A DNA stretch of 64,000 nt from DATARR01 sp034666985 (GTDB lineage Bacteria > Acidobacteriota > Thermoanaerobaculia > Multivoradales > UBA5704): assembly GCA_034666985.1 (NCBI GenBank), contig JAXDKS010000022.1, positions 124,001 to 188,000 on the forward strand. Direction: 5' to 3'. The notes below the pieces were generated by a model. The model did not search any database. It saw nothing but the letters and a program-made list of their open reading frames with translations, and was not told the origin of the DNA. The translations under genes and the position numbers were made by a program. This document shows, one piece after another, positions 1-8,130 of this stretch (its first letter is position 1; the number at the start of each line of letters is the position of its first letter).

Positions 1-358
1 CGGGGTTGACGGCGACCCCCGCCTTCGCTCCCGCCCGGCGGATGTTCTCCAGCGTGCGGTCGAGGTGGGGGGTGACCTCCCAGTGGACTGCCACCCGCGC
101 CGCGCCGGCCTTCAGATAGTCGTCCAGGAGGCGGTCCGGGTTGGTGACCATCAGATGGACGTCGAACGGCAGCCGGGTGCGCGCGTGCAGGGCCTTGAGC
201 ACCGGGATGCCGAACGACAGGTTGGGGACGAAGTGCCCATCCATGACGTCGAAGTGGATGAGATCGGCGCCGCCCTGCTCATAGAGGGCGAGCGCGGCGC
301 CGAAGTCCGCGGGATCGGCGGAGAGGAGGGAGGGGGCGAGGCGCATGGTCCGTGTCAT
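1..358 (-). CDS. rpe: Ribulose-phosphate 3-epimerase, C-terminus outside the window
   Basis: Interconverts ribulose 5-phosphate and xylulose 5-phosphate in the pentose phosphate pathway, in the cytoplasm. The visible N-terminal ~119 residues read MTRTMRLAPSLLSADPADFG and then contain the family metal-site motif HFDVMDGHFVPN, followed by FDVHLMVTNPD, both diagnostic of this TIM-barrel epimerase. The start is the ATG at 358; an in-frame ATG at 346 (MRLAPSLL) is also possible. The gene runs off the left edge, so about half is missing. It lies 8 bases downstream of the PASTA-protein gene and is probably co-transcribed with it. Confidence 0.93.
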   Translation of the reverse strand, partial: MTRTMRLAPSLLSADPADFGAALALYEQGGADLIHFDVMDGHFVPNLSFGIPVLKALHARTRLPFDVHLMVTNPDRLLDDYLKAGAARVAVHWEVTPHLDRTLENIRRAGAKAGVAVNP

Positions 359-366
359 CGTCCGTA

Positions 367-1179
367 TCAGCGGGTCTTGCCTGGGGACGGGGCCGGGGTC
401 GGGGTGGCAGCCGGGGCTCCCTCCAGGGCTCCCTCCGGGGCTCCGTCCGCGGTGGCCACCACCAGCGAGACGGCGTCCTCCTGGGTCAGCGGATGGCCGG
501 GCAGGGGGAACTGGCGGAGGATGACGCCCGCCGCCACCCCTTCGTAGCGCTCGAACTTGACGCTGCCGAACTTGAAGCCGAGCTGCTCGAAGTAGGGCCG
601 CACCTGCTCGTAGTTGCGGTAGACGAGATCGGGCATGACGAAGCGCTCCCGGGGGATGGCCATCGCCAGCAGGAGGTCGACGCCGCTGGCCGGCGCCACG
701 GCGGCGCCGGGGTCCGGGTCCTGTTGCAGCACCGAGCCGGGCGGCTCCTGGCTCGGGGAGAAGGCGCCGAGGATACGCCCCATGGCGAGGCCGGCGCCCG
801 ACAGCGCGGCCTGCGCCGCCGGCAGGCCCTGGCCCGCCAGGTTCGGCACGTCGACCCGCCGCGGCCCCTTCGACAGGATGACCGTCACCGGGCTCCCCCG
901 CTTCACCAGGGTGCGCGGGTCCGGGTTCTGGCGGGCGACCTGCCCGGCCGGGACTTTGTCGTCGTAGCGCTCGGCGCCCTTGACGCCCTTGAGGATCAGC
1001 CCCTGGTCGGCCAGCACGTTGGCCGCCTCGGTGCGGGACAGCCCCACCACCGCCGGCACCGTCGTGGCGCCGCTGCGCACGAAGAGGCTGAAGGAGGTGT
1101 AGGCCGCGAGGGTGAAGACGAACACGATGAGCAGGGCGTAGGCCAGGAGACCGAACCCGCGGAAGAGCCGCGACAGCAT
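367..1179 (-). CDS. PASTA-domain membrane protein
   Basis: A 270-residue protein with one N-terminal membrane helix (about residues 7-33) and three PASTA repeats outside the membrane: one starting near VPAVVGLSRTEAANVL, one near VDVPNLAGQGLPAAQ, one near VMPDLVYRNYEQVRPY. It ends in an Ala/Pro-rich tail. PASTA domains bind peptidoglycan fragments and usually sit on Ser/Thr kinases or penicillin-binding proteins; here there is no kinase or transpeptidase domain, so a cell-wall binding or scaffold role is inferred. The ATG at 1179 was chosen because the upstream reading frame overlaps the divergent nfo gene and precedes a natural membrane anchor (MLSRLFRGFG). Confidence 0.85.
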   Translation of the reverse strand: MLSRLFRGFGLLAYALLIVFVFTLAAYTSFSLFVRSGATTVPAVVGLSRTEAANVLADQGLILKGVKGAERYDDKVPAGQVARQNPDPRTLVKRGSPVTVILSKGPRRVDVPNLAGQGLPAAQAALSGAGLAMGRILGAFSPSQEPPGSVLQQDPDPGAAVAPASGVDLLLAMAIPRERFVMPDLVYRNYEQVRPYFEQLGFKFGSVKFERYEGVAAGVILRQFPLPGHPLTQEDAVSLVVATADGAPEGALEGAPAATPTPAPSPGKTR

Positions 1180-1219
1180 GCTCCGCAGTGTACCAAAGCC
1201 CGGCGCTAGAATGCCGCGC

Positions 1220-2158
1220 ATGCCGAAGTCGCCGAAGCTCCCTCCTCTCGGCACCCACGTCTCGGTGGCCGGCGGCATGGTCACCGCCATCGAGCGCGCC
1301 ACCGCCCTCGGCTGCACGGCGGCCCAGGTGTTCGTCAAGAACGCCAGCCAGTGGCGCGGCAAGGAGCTGGGGGAAGAGGAGGCCGCGAGCTTCCGCGCCG
1401 CCCGGGCCGGCAGCCGCGTCGGTTCGCTGCTGGCCCACGCGAGCTATCTGATCAACCTCTGCACCCTCGACCCGGCGCTGCTCGCCCGCTCCCGCGAAGC
1501 GCTGGCCGACGAGTTGACGCGCTGCGCCCGGCTGGGGATCGAGGGGCTCGTGCTGCACCCCGGCGCGCATCTGGGGGCTGGGGAAGAAGCGGGGATCGAC
1601 TGTGTCGCGGCCTCGCTCGACGCCGTGCTGGCGGCCGTGCCGGAGGTCCTGGAGGTCCCGGACGTCCCCACCCGCATCCTGCTGGAGAACACGGCCGGGC
1701 AGGGCTCCTGCCTCGGCTACCGCCTGGAGCATCTGGCCGCCATCCGCGCCCGGGTGGCGAGCCCCTGGCGCGTCGGCGTCTGCATCGACACCTGCCACGC
1801 CTTCGCGGCCGGCTATGCCATCCACAGGCCCGCGGGTTACGAGGATTTCCTGGCCGAGATCGAGGAGCGGCTCGGCCTCGCGGCTCTGGGCGGCTTCCAT
1901 CTCAACGACTCGCTGCGCCCCTTCAATTCAAGGCGGGACCGCCACGCCCACATCGGCGAAGGGGAGATCGGCCTCAGCGCCTTCGCCCGCCTGCTCCACG
2001 ATCCGCGCCTGCAGACGGTCCCCATGGTCGTGGAGACCGAGCCCGGCGACGAGATGGAGGGTCACCGGCGGGATCTGGAGACGCTGCGGGGGCTGCGCAA
2101 GCCCCAGCGGTCCGGGGCTTCCAGGGTCAGTTCACCAGCCGGTCGATCAGCCGGTTGA
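1220..2158 (+). CDS. nfo: Deoxyribonuclease IV (endonuclease IV, AP endonuclease)
   Basis: Cleaves DNA at abasic sites during base excision repair, using three zinc ions. The ligand motifs are all visible in order: LLAHASYLINL, LVLHPGAHLG, ILLENTAGQG, GVCIDTCHAFAAGY, GGFHLNDS, DRHAHIGEGEIG and VVETEPGD. Length (312 residues) is normal. The start at 1220 is preferred because a -10-like TAGAAT lies at 1207-1212, exactly 7 bases upstream, suggesting a leaderless mRNA; ATGs at 1178 and 1211 are in frame. The last ~10 codons overlap the convergent redoxin gene and look unlike conserved family sequence. Confidence 0.93.
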   Translation: MPKSPKLPPLGTHVSVAGGMVTAIERATALGCTAAQVFVKNASQWRGKELGEEEAASFRAARAGSRVGSLLAHASYLINLCTLDPALLARSREALADELTRCARLGIEGLVLHPGAHLGAGEEAGIDCVAASLDAVLAAVPEVLEVPDVPTRILLENTAGQGSCLGYRLEHLAAIRARVASPWRVGVCIDTCHAFAAGYAIHRPAGYEDFLAEIEERLGLAALGGFHLNDSLRPFNSRRDRHAHIGEGEIGLSAFARLLHDPRLQTVPMVVETEPGDEMEGHRRDLETLRGLRKPQRSGASRVSSPAGRSAG

Positions 2159-2651
2159 CCACGCTCTTCGGGTAGCTGCGGGTGGGGGACGGCAGGTCCT
2201 TGAGGAGCTTCTCCACCTGCGGCATGGCCTCCGCCGCCGAGGCGATGGGGTTCGCCACCCACTTCACGTCCTGGCGGCGGCCCACGACGACCAGGGCAGG
2301 AGCGGCGGACTGGCCTTCCGCGGCGGGGACCACTCCATACGAGGCCGAGAAGTTGCGGTCGTCGTGAAGCAGGGGGAAGAGGAGCTTGCGCGACACCTGC
2401 AGGCGCTTGAGGTCGTCCAGCTTCGCCGGCGAGACGGCCAGGACCTTGGCGGCCAGCTTGCGCAGCGGCTCCTGCCAGCGGCTGAGGGCGTCGAGGTCGC
2501 GGTGGACCCGCTCGCTCTCCAGGTCGGCGAAGAAGTAGATCACCAGGGCGGTGCGGATGACCTCGTCCTTCAGCATCAGGACGGCGTCCTCGGTGGAGCT
2601 GAGGTCGAAGTTCGGCGCCACGTCGCCGATGGAGATCGGACCGGGCATCAT
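2127..2651 (-). CDS. Redoxin/AhpC-TSA-like protein without cysteine
   Basis: A 174-residue protein whose start (IGDVAPNFDLSSTEDAVL) and following strand (ALVIYFFADLESERVHRD) match the peroxiredoxin/TlpA fold. In true peroxiredoxins the loop after this strand carries the peroxidatic cysteine; this protein has no cysteine anywhere, so it cannot be a thiol peroxidase. A structural or binding role is inferred. It is the last gene of the run that includes rseP, 13 bases after it, and its 3' end overlaps the convergent nfo gene by 32 bases. No signal peptide is seen. Confidence 0.7.
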   Translation of the reverse strand: MMPGPISIGDVAPNFDLSSTEDAVLMLKDEVIRTALVIYFFADLESERVHRDLDALSRWQEPLRKLAAKVLAVSPAKLDDLKRLQVSRKLLFPLLHDDRNFSASYGVVPAAEGQSAAPALVVVGRRQDVKWVANPIASAAEAMPQVEKLLKDLPSPTRSYPKSVVNRLIDRLVN

Positions 2652-2664
2652 CGCTCCTTCCGGC

Positions 2665-3984
2665 TCAGGAGCCGGGCAGTGGCAGGTGCTTCATCAGGTC
2701 GAAATATATCACCACGAACATCAGCAGGAGGATCATGACGAAGCCGACCTGGCTGATGATCTCCTTGAGGCGCATCGACAGGTCGCGCCGGATGACCCCC
2801 TCGACGCCGAGGATGAAGATCTGGCCGCCGTCGAGGATGGGGATGGGCATCAGGTTCATGATCGCGATGCTCATCGAGATGAAGCCCATCAGCAGCAGCA
2901 GGTCCTTGAACCCCCGTCGGGCCGCGTTGCCGCTCTGGGCCGCGATCTCGATGGGCCCGGCCAGGGCCCCCTTGGCCGAGAGCTCGCGGGTGAAGATCTT
3001 GCCCAGGATGCGGAAGGTGTCCTCGACGGTCTGAACGTTGTAGCGGACGCTCTCGACGATCGCCCGGCCCGGGCTGTAGCGCTGGTAGAAGCCGATCTGC
3101 ACCCCGATCTTGCCGGCGCCGCCTTCATTCTTCGGCACCACGGGCACGACGATCGGCTGGCCGTCGCGCACCACCTGCACGTCGACCCGCTGGCCGGCCT
3201 TGCCGGCAATGGCGTCCACGAATGCCTTGCTGTCCAGGAGAGGGCGGCCGTCCACGGCCCGGATCTCGTCGCCGGGGCGGAACCCGGCCGCCGCCGCGGG
3301 CCCGCCGTCGATCACCCGGATGATCTGCGGCCGGATGCTGGGCAGCAGGCCGGCGAAGTCGCCCATGTCGTAGCGGGGCACGCGGCGCGGCGTGACCGCC
3401 ACGTCGAAGGTGCGGTCGCCGCGGCGGATGGAGAGGGGCACCGGCCGCTCCGGCGAGGCGAGGAGGGCGAAGGCCACCTTGTTCCAGTCCTCGGCCGCCT
3501 CGCCCTTGATCTTGACGATGAGGTCCCCCCGCTGCAGCCCCGCCTGGGCGGCCGGGGAGGCCGGCTCCACACCGGCGATCAGAGGCGGCATGTCGGGCAG
3601 GCTCATCACCTCGATGCCCGCCATGAACAGGCCGGCGACGAGGGCGATGGCGAGCAGGACGTTCATCGCCGGGCCCGCGAGGTAGACGAGGATCCGCTGC
3701 CAGCGCGGCTTGTTGAGGAACTCGCGCGGATCGTTGGTGACCTCGTCCGGGTTCTCGCCCCCCAGCCGGACGTAGCCGCCGAGGGGGACCAAGGAGAGCC
3801 GGTACTCGGTCTCGCCGCGGCGGAAGCCCCAGAGGCGACGGCCGAAGCCGACCGAGAAGGTCAGCACGCGGACGCCGAAGGCCTTGGCCACCAGCAGGTG
3901 CCCGGCCTCGTGCACCACGATGATCACGCCCAGTGCGAAGGCGAAGGCGAGGATATTGGTGAGGATGTCGGTGAAATGAGTCAT
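2665..3984 (-). CDS. rseP: RIP metalloprotease RseP (site-2 protease)
   Basis: Intramembrane zinc protease that cleaves anti-sigma factors and remnant signal peptides in the inner membrane. The active-site HExxH lies in the first membrane helix (VVHEAGHLLVAKAFGV) and the third zinc ligand in NLMPIPILDGG near the C-terminus. Two PDZ-like segments lie between them, around PASPAAQAGLQRGDLIVKI and GGPAAAAGFRPGDEIRAV. Length is 439 residues, as usual. It follows uppS and cdsA, the classic order, but dxr, which often sits between cdsA and rseP, is absent here; a repeat element occupies the gap instead. Confidence 0.96.
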   Translation of the reverse strand: MTHFTDILTNILAFAFALGVIIVVHEAGHLLVAKAFGVRVLTFSVGFGRRLWGFRRGETEYRLSLVPLGGYVRLGGENPDEVTNDPREFLNKPRWQRILVYLAGPAMNVLLAIALVAGLFMAGIEVMSLPDMPPLIAGVEPASPAAQAGLQRGDLIVKIKGEAAEDWNKVAFALLASPERPVPLSIRRGDRTFDVAVTPRRVPRYDMGDFAGLLPSIRPQIIRVIDGGPAAAAGFRPGDEIRAVDGRPLLDSKAFVDAIAGKAGQRVDVQVVRDGQPIVVPVVPKNEGGAGKIGVQIGFYQRYSPGRAIVESVRYNVQTVEDTFRILGKIFTRELSAKGALAGPIEIAAQSGNAARRGFKDLLLLMGFISMSIAIMNLMPIPILDGGQIFILGVEGVIRRDLSMRLKEIISQVGFVMILLLMFVVIYFDLMKHLPLPGS

Positions 3985-4058
3985 GTCGATCCAACCCGGA
4001 GTCGGGCGTGAAGGTTGATTATATCGAACGGCCCGGGTGCGCCAGAGATTCCCGGGGG

Positions 4059-4110
4059 ACCCTCACCACCCCTACCCCTCCTCTCCCGGGGGGAGGGGAG
4101 GGAAAAAGAA
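4059..4110. repeat. Short copy of the dispersed GC-rich palindromic repeat
   Basis: The gap between cdsA and rseP holds ACCCTCACCACCCC followed by CCTCTCCC, a tiny loop and GGGGAGGGGAGGG, giving a stable hairpin. It resembles the arms of the longer copies at 6628-6766, 18190-18334 and inside 50857-51134. The remainder of this ~150-base gap shows nothing else. Confidence 0.6.
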
Positions 4111-4131
4111 GACGCGTGGCTTCGAGCGGGG

Positions 4132-4959
4132 TCATCGCGGCACGACCTCGGCCCGCAGCAGCCAGAGGCCGAAGAGGAGGACGGGGGCGGCGAAGAGCAT
4201 GGCGTCCATGCGGTCGAGCAGGCCGCCGTGGCCGGGGAGGACGCTGCCGGAGTCCTTCACCCCCGAGCCGCGCTTGATCATCGACTCCACCAGGTCGCCG
4301 ATCTGGGCCGCCACCGCCGTCACCACGGCGACCGCCATCAGCCCCAGGTCGATCCGCTTCAGCCGGAGGTAGCTCCACACCGCGGCCGCGACGAGAGCGA
4401 CGACGAAGCTCGCGGCGGCCCCTTCCCAGGACTTCTTGGGGCTGATCACCGGCGCCAGCTTGTGACGGCCGATCCGCGAGCCGATGTAGAAGGCCGCCGT
4501 GTCCCCCAGCCAGACGATGGCGAACAGGAGGAAGACCACCCAGGGATCGATCGTCTTCAGCAGGTGGAGGCTGGCGATGGGCAGGGCGAAGTAGGGGATG
4601 CCGAAGCCCAGGATGCCCAGGGCCGGGATGGTCTCGTCGAGCGGCGTGCGGCTGAGCAGCAGCAGCGTACCGAGGCCGACCGAGATCACCAGTGCCCCGG
4701 CCAGGAGGTGGAGGCGTATCGCCAGGATCTGGATGCCGTCCGCGAGGGCGGCGCTGAGGGCGTAGGCGGCCAGCGGCGCCAGCACCAGCAGGAAGGCCAG
4801 CGGCGCGTGAGGGGCCCGGGGCCGCACGATCTGGACGTATTCGAAGGCGGCCCAGTCGATGATCACGGCCACCAGCGCGAACCATCCCCAATGCGGCAGG
4901 AAGAACAGCGCCGCGAGGGCGATGGGCGTGGCGACGGCCGCGGTGAGGAGTCGCTGCAT
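4132..4959 (-). CDS. cdsA: Phosphatidate cytidylyltransferase
   Basis: Makes CDP-diacylglycerol from phosphatidate and CTP, the entry step for membrane phospholipids, in the inner membrane. It has about eight hydrophobic segments, the motif ISPKKSWEGAAAS, and the CDP-DAG synthase signature near the C-terminus (SMIKRGSGVKDSGSVLPGHG followed by GLLDRMD). Length is 275 residues, normal for the family. It lies 22 bases downstream of uppS and upstream of rseP, an order common in many bacteria. Confidence 0.95.
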   Translation of the reverse strand: MQRLLTAAVATPIALAALFFLPHWGWFALVAVIIDWAAFEYVQIVRPRAPHAPLAFLLVLAPLAAYALSAALADGIQILAIRLHLLAGALVISVGLGTLLLLSRTPLDETIPALGILGFGIPYFALPIASLHLLKTIDPWVVFLLFAIVWLGDTAAFYIGSRIGRHKLAPVISPKKSWEGAAASFVVALVAAAVWSYLRLKRIDLGLMAVAVVTAVAAQIGDLVESMIKRGSGVKDSGSVLPGHGGLLDRMDAMLFAAPVLLFGLWLLRAEVVPR

Positions 4960-4981
4960 CGATCCGAGCCGCTACGGAAGT

Positions 4982-5791
4982 TCAGCCCGGGAGCCGGCCC
5001 AAGGCGAAGACGTCCGCCGGGTCGGTCTGCTGGACGCCGCCGTAGCGGCGCTCGCGCTGCTGAAAGTCGAGGATCGCCTCGAAGAGGTCGCGGCGACGGA
5101 AGTCGGGCCAGAGCGTCTGGGTGACCCAGATCTCCGCGTAGGCGATCTGCCAGAGCAGGAAGTTCGAGACCCGCAGCTCGCCCGAGGTGCGGATGAGCAG
5201 GTCGGGATCGGCCTGGCCCGAGGTGTAGAGGTAGCGGCCGATCGTCTCCTCGTCGATGTCCGCCCGCTTGCCGGCCGCCCAGTCGGCGACGATGCGGCGG
5301 CAGGCGTCCACGATCTCGCAGCGTCCCGAGTAGTTGAGGGCGATGTTGAAGCTCAGCCCCTGGCAGTGCCGGGTAGCGTCGAGGGTCGCCTGCAGCTCGC
5401 GCACCACCGACGGATCCAGCTCCTCCCAGCGGCCGAGGACGTTGAAGCGGATGTCGTTCTCGGCCAGCGCCTGCCGCTCCCGGCGGACGTACTCCTTGAG
5501 CAGGTTCATCAGCGTCCACACCTCGAAGCGCGGGCGCTTCCAGTTCTCCACCGAGAAGGCGTAGAGCGTGAGGACCTCGAGGCCGAGCCGCGCCGCCGTC
5601 TCCACCGTCTCACGCACCGACGCCACGCCGGCCCGGTGACCCTCCACCCGGGGCAGGCTGCGCGACTTCGCCCAGCGGCCGTTGCCATCCATGATGATGG
5701 CCACGTGCCGGGGCAGCCGGTGCAGATCGAGACGGCGCACCAGAAGCTCTTCGGGGGATCCCGGTTCCGCAAGTTTGGACAGGTCTGCCAT
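4982..5791 (-). CDS. uppS: Isoprenyl transferase (undecaprenyl diphosphate synthase)
   Basis: Condenses isopentenyl diphosphate units onto farnesyl diphosphate to form the C55 lipid carrier for cell-wall and polysaccharide synthesis. Visible cis-prenyltransferase motifs are IIMDGNGRWAK with catalytic Asp35, YAFSVENWKRP, NIALNYSGRCEI, and DLLIRTSGELRVSNFLLWQ. Length is 269 residues. It sits 12 bases after truA and 22 bases before cdsA in a same-strand run, consistent with one envelope-synthesis operon. Confidence 0.96.
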   Translation of the reverse strand: MADLSKLAEPGSPEELLVRRLDLHRLPRHVAIIMDGNGRWAKSRSLPRVEGHRAGVASVRETVETAARLGLEVLTLYAFSVENWKRPRFEVWTLMNLLKEYVRRERQALAENDIRFNVLGRWEELDPSVVRELQATLDATRHCQGLSFNIALNYSGRCEIVDACRRIVADWAAGKRADIDEETIGRYLYTSGQADPDLLIRTSGELRVSNFLLWQIAYAEIWVTQTLWPDFRRRDLFEAILDFQQRERRYGGVQQTDPADVFALGRLPG

Positions 5792-5803
5792 GACTGAACG
5801 CCC

Positions 5804-6607
5804 TTAAATTACCACAGGAGGCACAGGGTCACCCTCGACGCTCCACTCCGGGGGATAGAACACCCGCTCCAACACCAGCCCCTGAGCGGGCGCCGTGGGT
5901 CCCGCCTCCGCTCGCGGCCGGCCGGCGAGCAGGCCGGCGAAGCTCTCGGGGGACCTCTTCCCGGTACCGACTTCGACCAGGGTTCCCACCAAAGCACGAA
6001 CCATGCCGCGCAGGAAGCCCTCGCCCACCACCCGGAAGCGCAGCTCCTCGCCCTCCTCTTCCCAGCGCGCGGCAACGATACTTCGGAAGGGTTGTCGATG
6101 GGAGCCCCCGGCGAGCGCGAAAGCCGTGAAATCGTGCCGTCCTGGCAGGTTTTCCGTCGCTCGTGCCATCTTTTCGAGATCGATCGGCCCGGCCGAACCC
6201 GGAAACGGTGCCACGAACAGGGAATCGAGCGGCGAGATCACGGCGGCGCGGCTCAGGCGGTAGACGTACTCCTTGCCCCAGGCATGCTTGCGGGCGTGGA
6301 AGCCGGCGGGCCTGCCGGCGGACATATCGGCGGCGGCGAGCACCCGCACATCCTCCGGGAGGTAATGGTTGGGGCCGTGGACCAGCCCGCGCTCGGGGAA
6401 CGGCGCCGCCAACTCCAGGTGGGCCACCTGGCCGCGGGCGTGGACCCCGGCGTCCGTGCGGCTGGCCCCCATCACCCGCACCTCCCGTCCCAGCAGCCGC
6501 TCCAGGGCCTCCTCCACCGTCTGCTGCACCGACGGCGCGTTCTCCTGCCGCTGCCATCCTGAGTAGGCGGCGCCCCGGTAGGCGAGGGTGAGGCGGTAGG
6601 TGGGCAT
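5804..6607 (-). CDS. truA: tRNA pseudouridine(38-40) synthase TruA
   Basis: Isomerises uridines 38-40 of the tRNA anticodon arm to pseudouridine. The catalytic motif SRTDAGVHARGQ with Asp52 is intact, as are YSGWQRQ near the N-terminus and GEGFLRGMVRALVGTLVEVG near the C-terminus. Length is 267 residues. The ATG at 6607 overlaps the stop codon of the upstream glycosyltransferase gene by one base (TGATG), so the two are translationally coupled. Confidence 0.95.
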   Translation of the reverse strand: MPTYRLTLAYRGAAYSGWQRQENAPSVQQTVEEALERLLGREVRVMGASRTDAGVHARGQVAHLELAAPFPERGLVHGPNHYLPEDVRVLAAADMSAGRPAGFHARKHAWGKEYVYRLSRAAVISPLDSLFVAPFPGSAGPIDLEKMARATENLPGRHDFTAFALAGGSHRQPFRSIVAARWEEEGEELRFRVVGEGFLRGMVRALVGTLVEVGTGKRSPESFAGLLAGRPRAEAGPTAPAQGLVLERVFYPPEWSVEGDPVPPVVI

Positions 6608-8130
6608 CAGCCGGCGCCCCCGCCCGGGCCCTCACCCCTGTCCCCTCTCCCATCGCCCTCCCCCCGACCGGGAGAGGGGAACCCGGCTGAGCGATCTTGC
6701 TTTTCTCCCTCTTCTCCCGGTTGGGGGGAGGGCGGTGGGAGAAGAGGGCCGGGGTGATGAGGGGTCTTCTCCCGGTGAGAGAAGAGCAGTGCGAAAAACG
6801 GCACCCAGATCCCCAGGTACACCCACGGCCACAGCGGCACGCCGGCGCGCTGGGGGAGATAGGAGAGCGAGATCAGCGCCGAGAGGGATAGCCAGGCGGT
6901 GTGGCGGCGCAGGGCCGCCCAGGGGAGCACCCAGAGGAGATACCAGGGGTAGACCGTCGCCGAGAGGAGGAGGAGCGCCCCGAACAGGCGGCCCGTGCCC
7001 GTCACCGGATCGCGCTCGCGCAGCGAAGCGAGAACGACGGCCACCATGCCGGCGGCCAGGACGAGCTTGGCCAGGAACTGGGGATACAGATAAGGATAGA
7101 GGGGATTGACCGTGTGGTAGTCCCCCGTCCACACCTTCAGATGATCGAGCCCGCGGGCGAGGGCGGGCGCCGCGCCGGCGCGGTCCAGCAGACGCCAGAG
7201 GGGCTCGAAGAGAGGGCCGTTGAACTCCCAGGTGACGCCGTAGGTCACCAGGCCGGGCGGGACTCCCCGGGAGGCCACCACCACCGGGGCCACGGCGAGC
7301 GCCACGATCCCGCCGGCGATCCCCAGGAACCGCCACGGGCTCCGGCTCTGCCGCGCCCACAGGGGGAACGCCGCCAGCGGCACCAGCTTCGCAAGGGCTC
7401 CGGCCGCCGCCCAGGCCGCCGCCGCACCGAGACGCCGTGGCCGCTCCGGCAGCTCCAGGAGGCAGAGCACGACCGCCACTGCCGCCGCGACCCCTAGCGC
7501 ATCGACGTGCCCTGCGCCGGCGACCTCCAGCGTCACCAGCGGATTCCAGGCGTACCAGACGGTCCGCCCGGGCGGCACCCCCAGCCGGCGGGCCACTCTG
7601 AGGAGGAGCCAGCAAGCCAGGAGGTCGGCCCCGGTGGTCATCAACTTCCAACCGAAGAGTGGAAATGGCAGCCGACTCGCTATACTGAAGGCGGCGACGG
7701 CGAGTGGTGGGTAGACCGTTGCAATGTGGGTATGAGGGAGATGTCGCCAGATTTCATCGCGGAGAGGGGTGAGTTGCTCGGCTGCCGGAGCCAGGGCATA
7801 GGGGTTGTGACCGGCCGCCGCGACTTTTCCATCCCAGAGATAGCGCAGCATGTCGTCGGACAGCGTGGGCGGCAGGGGCAGCAGAGGGAGCCGGAGCAGC
7901 AGGGCGACCAGCAGCAACGCCCCGCCCGAAGGCGCCTCCACCTCGAGCCGCCGCGCCGCCCAGAGGAGCCCGAGGAACGCGGCCCCGAGGAGGGTCAGCG
8001 TCAGCGTCATGCGATGAGCGAGATCAAAGACGAGCAGAAGACCGACATGAGCCGCCAGCAGCGGCAGCGAGACGACGACCGGCCCCAGGCGGAGCCGGCC
8101 GCGCCCGGGCGTTGACGATGCACTTTCCAT
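6607..8130 (-). CDS. Polytopic GT87-like glycosyltransferase with a repeat-derived tail
   Basis: A ~507-residue membrane protein with roughly ten or more hydrophobic segments. The first loop carries SDDMLRYLWDGKVAAAGHNP, the acidic motif typical of GT-C mannosyltransferases that use polyprenyl-phosphate sugars (GT87 / DUF2029 type). Substrate cannot be read from sequence. The start at 8130 (MESASS) overlaps the start of the divergent GT2 gene by 13 bases. The last ~55 residues are low-complexity Pro/Gly/Arg/Glu and are translated from the palindromic repeat at 6628-6766, so the ancestral protein probably ended near LFSHREK. It is the first gene of the run truA-uppS-cdsA-rseP. Confidence 0.75.
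   Translation of the reverse strand: MESASSTPGRGRLRLGPVVVSLPLLAAHVGLLLVFDLAHRMTLTLTLLGAAFLGLLWAARRLEVEAPSGGALLLVALLLRLPLLPLPPTLSDDMLRYLWDGKVAAAGHNPYALAPAAEQLTPLRDEIWRHLPHTHIATVYPPLAVAAFSIASRLPFPLFGWKLMTTGADLLACWLLLRVARRLGVPPGRTVWYAWNPLVTLEVAGAGHVDALGVAAAVAVVLCLLELPERPRRLGAAAAWAAAGALAKLVPLAAFPLWARQSRSPWRFLGIAGGIVALAVAPVVVASRGVPPGLVTYGVTWEFNGPLFEPLWRLLDRAGAAPALARGLDHLKVWTGDYHTVNPLYPYLYPQFLAKLVLAAGMVAVVLASLRERDPVTGTGRLFGALLLLSATVYPWYLLWVLPWAALRRHTAWLSLSALISLSYLPQRAGVPLWPWVYLGIWVPFFALLFSHREKTPHHPGPLLPPPSPQPGEEGEKQDRSAGFPSPGRGEGDGRGDRGEGPGGGAG
6628..6766 (-). repeat. Composite palindromic repeat, reverse-oriented copy
   Basis: Two imperfect hairpins: one formed by CCCCTCTCCC and GGGAGAGGGG, the other by CCCTCTTCTCCC and GGGAGAAGAGGG, bounded by GCCCTCACCCC on the left and GGGGTGATGAGGG on the right, with CTTGCTTTT between the hairpins. 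The same order, reversed, is found at 18190-18334 and 50889-51101. It lies inside the 3' coding end of the glycosyltransferase gene. Confidence 0.75.

Noticed and set aside
2127..2651. Selenoprotein redoxin explaining the missing cysteine and the presence of selA
   Set aside because: There is no in-frame TGA within the redoxin frame at the peroxidatic position; the residue is simply replaced.
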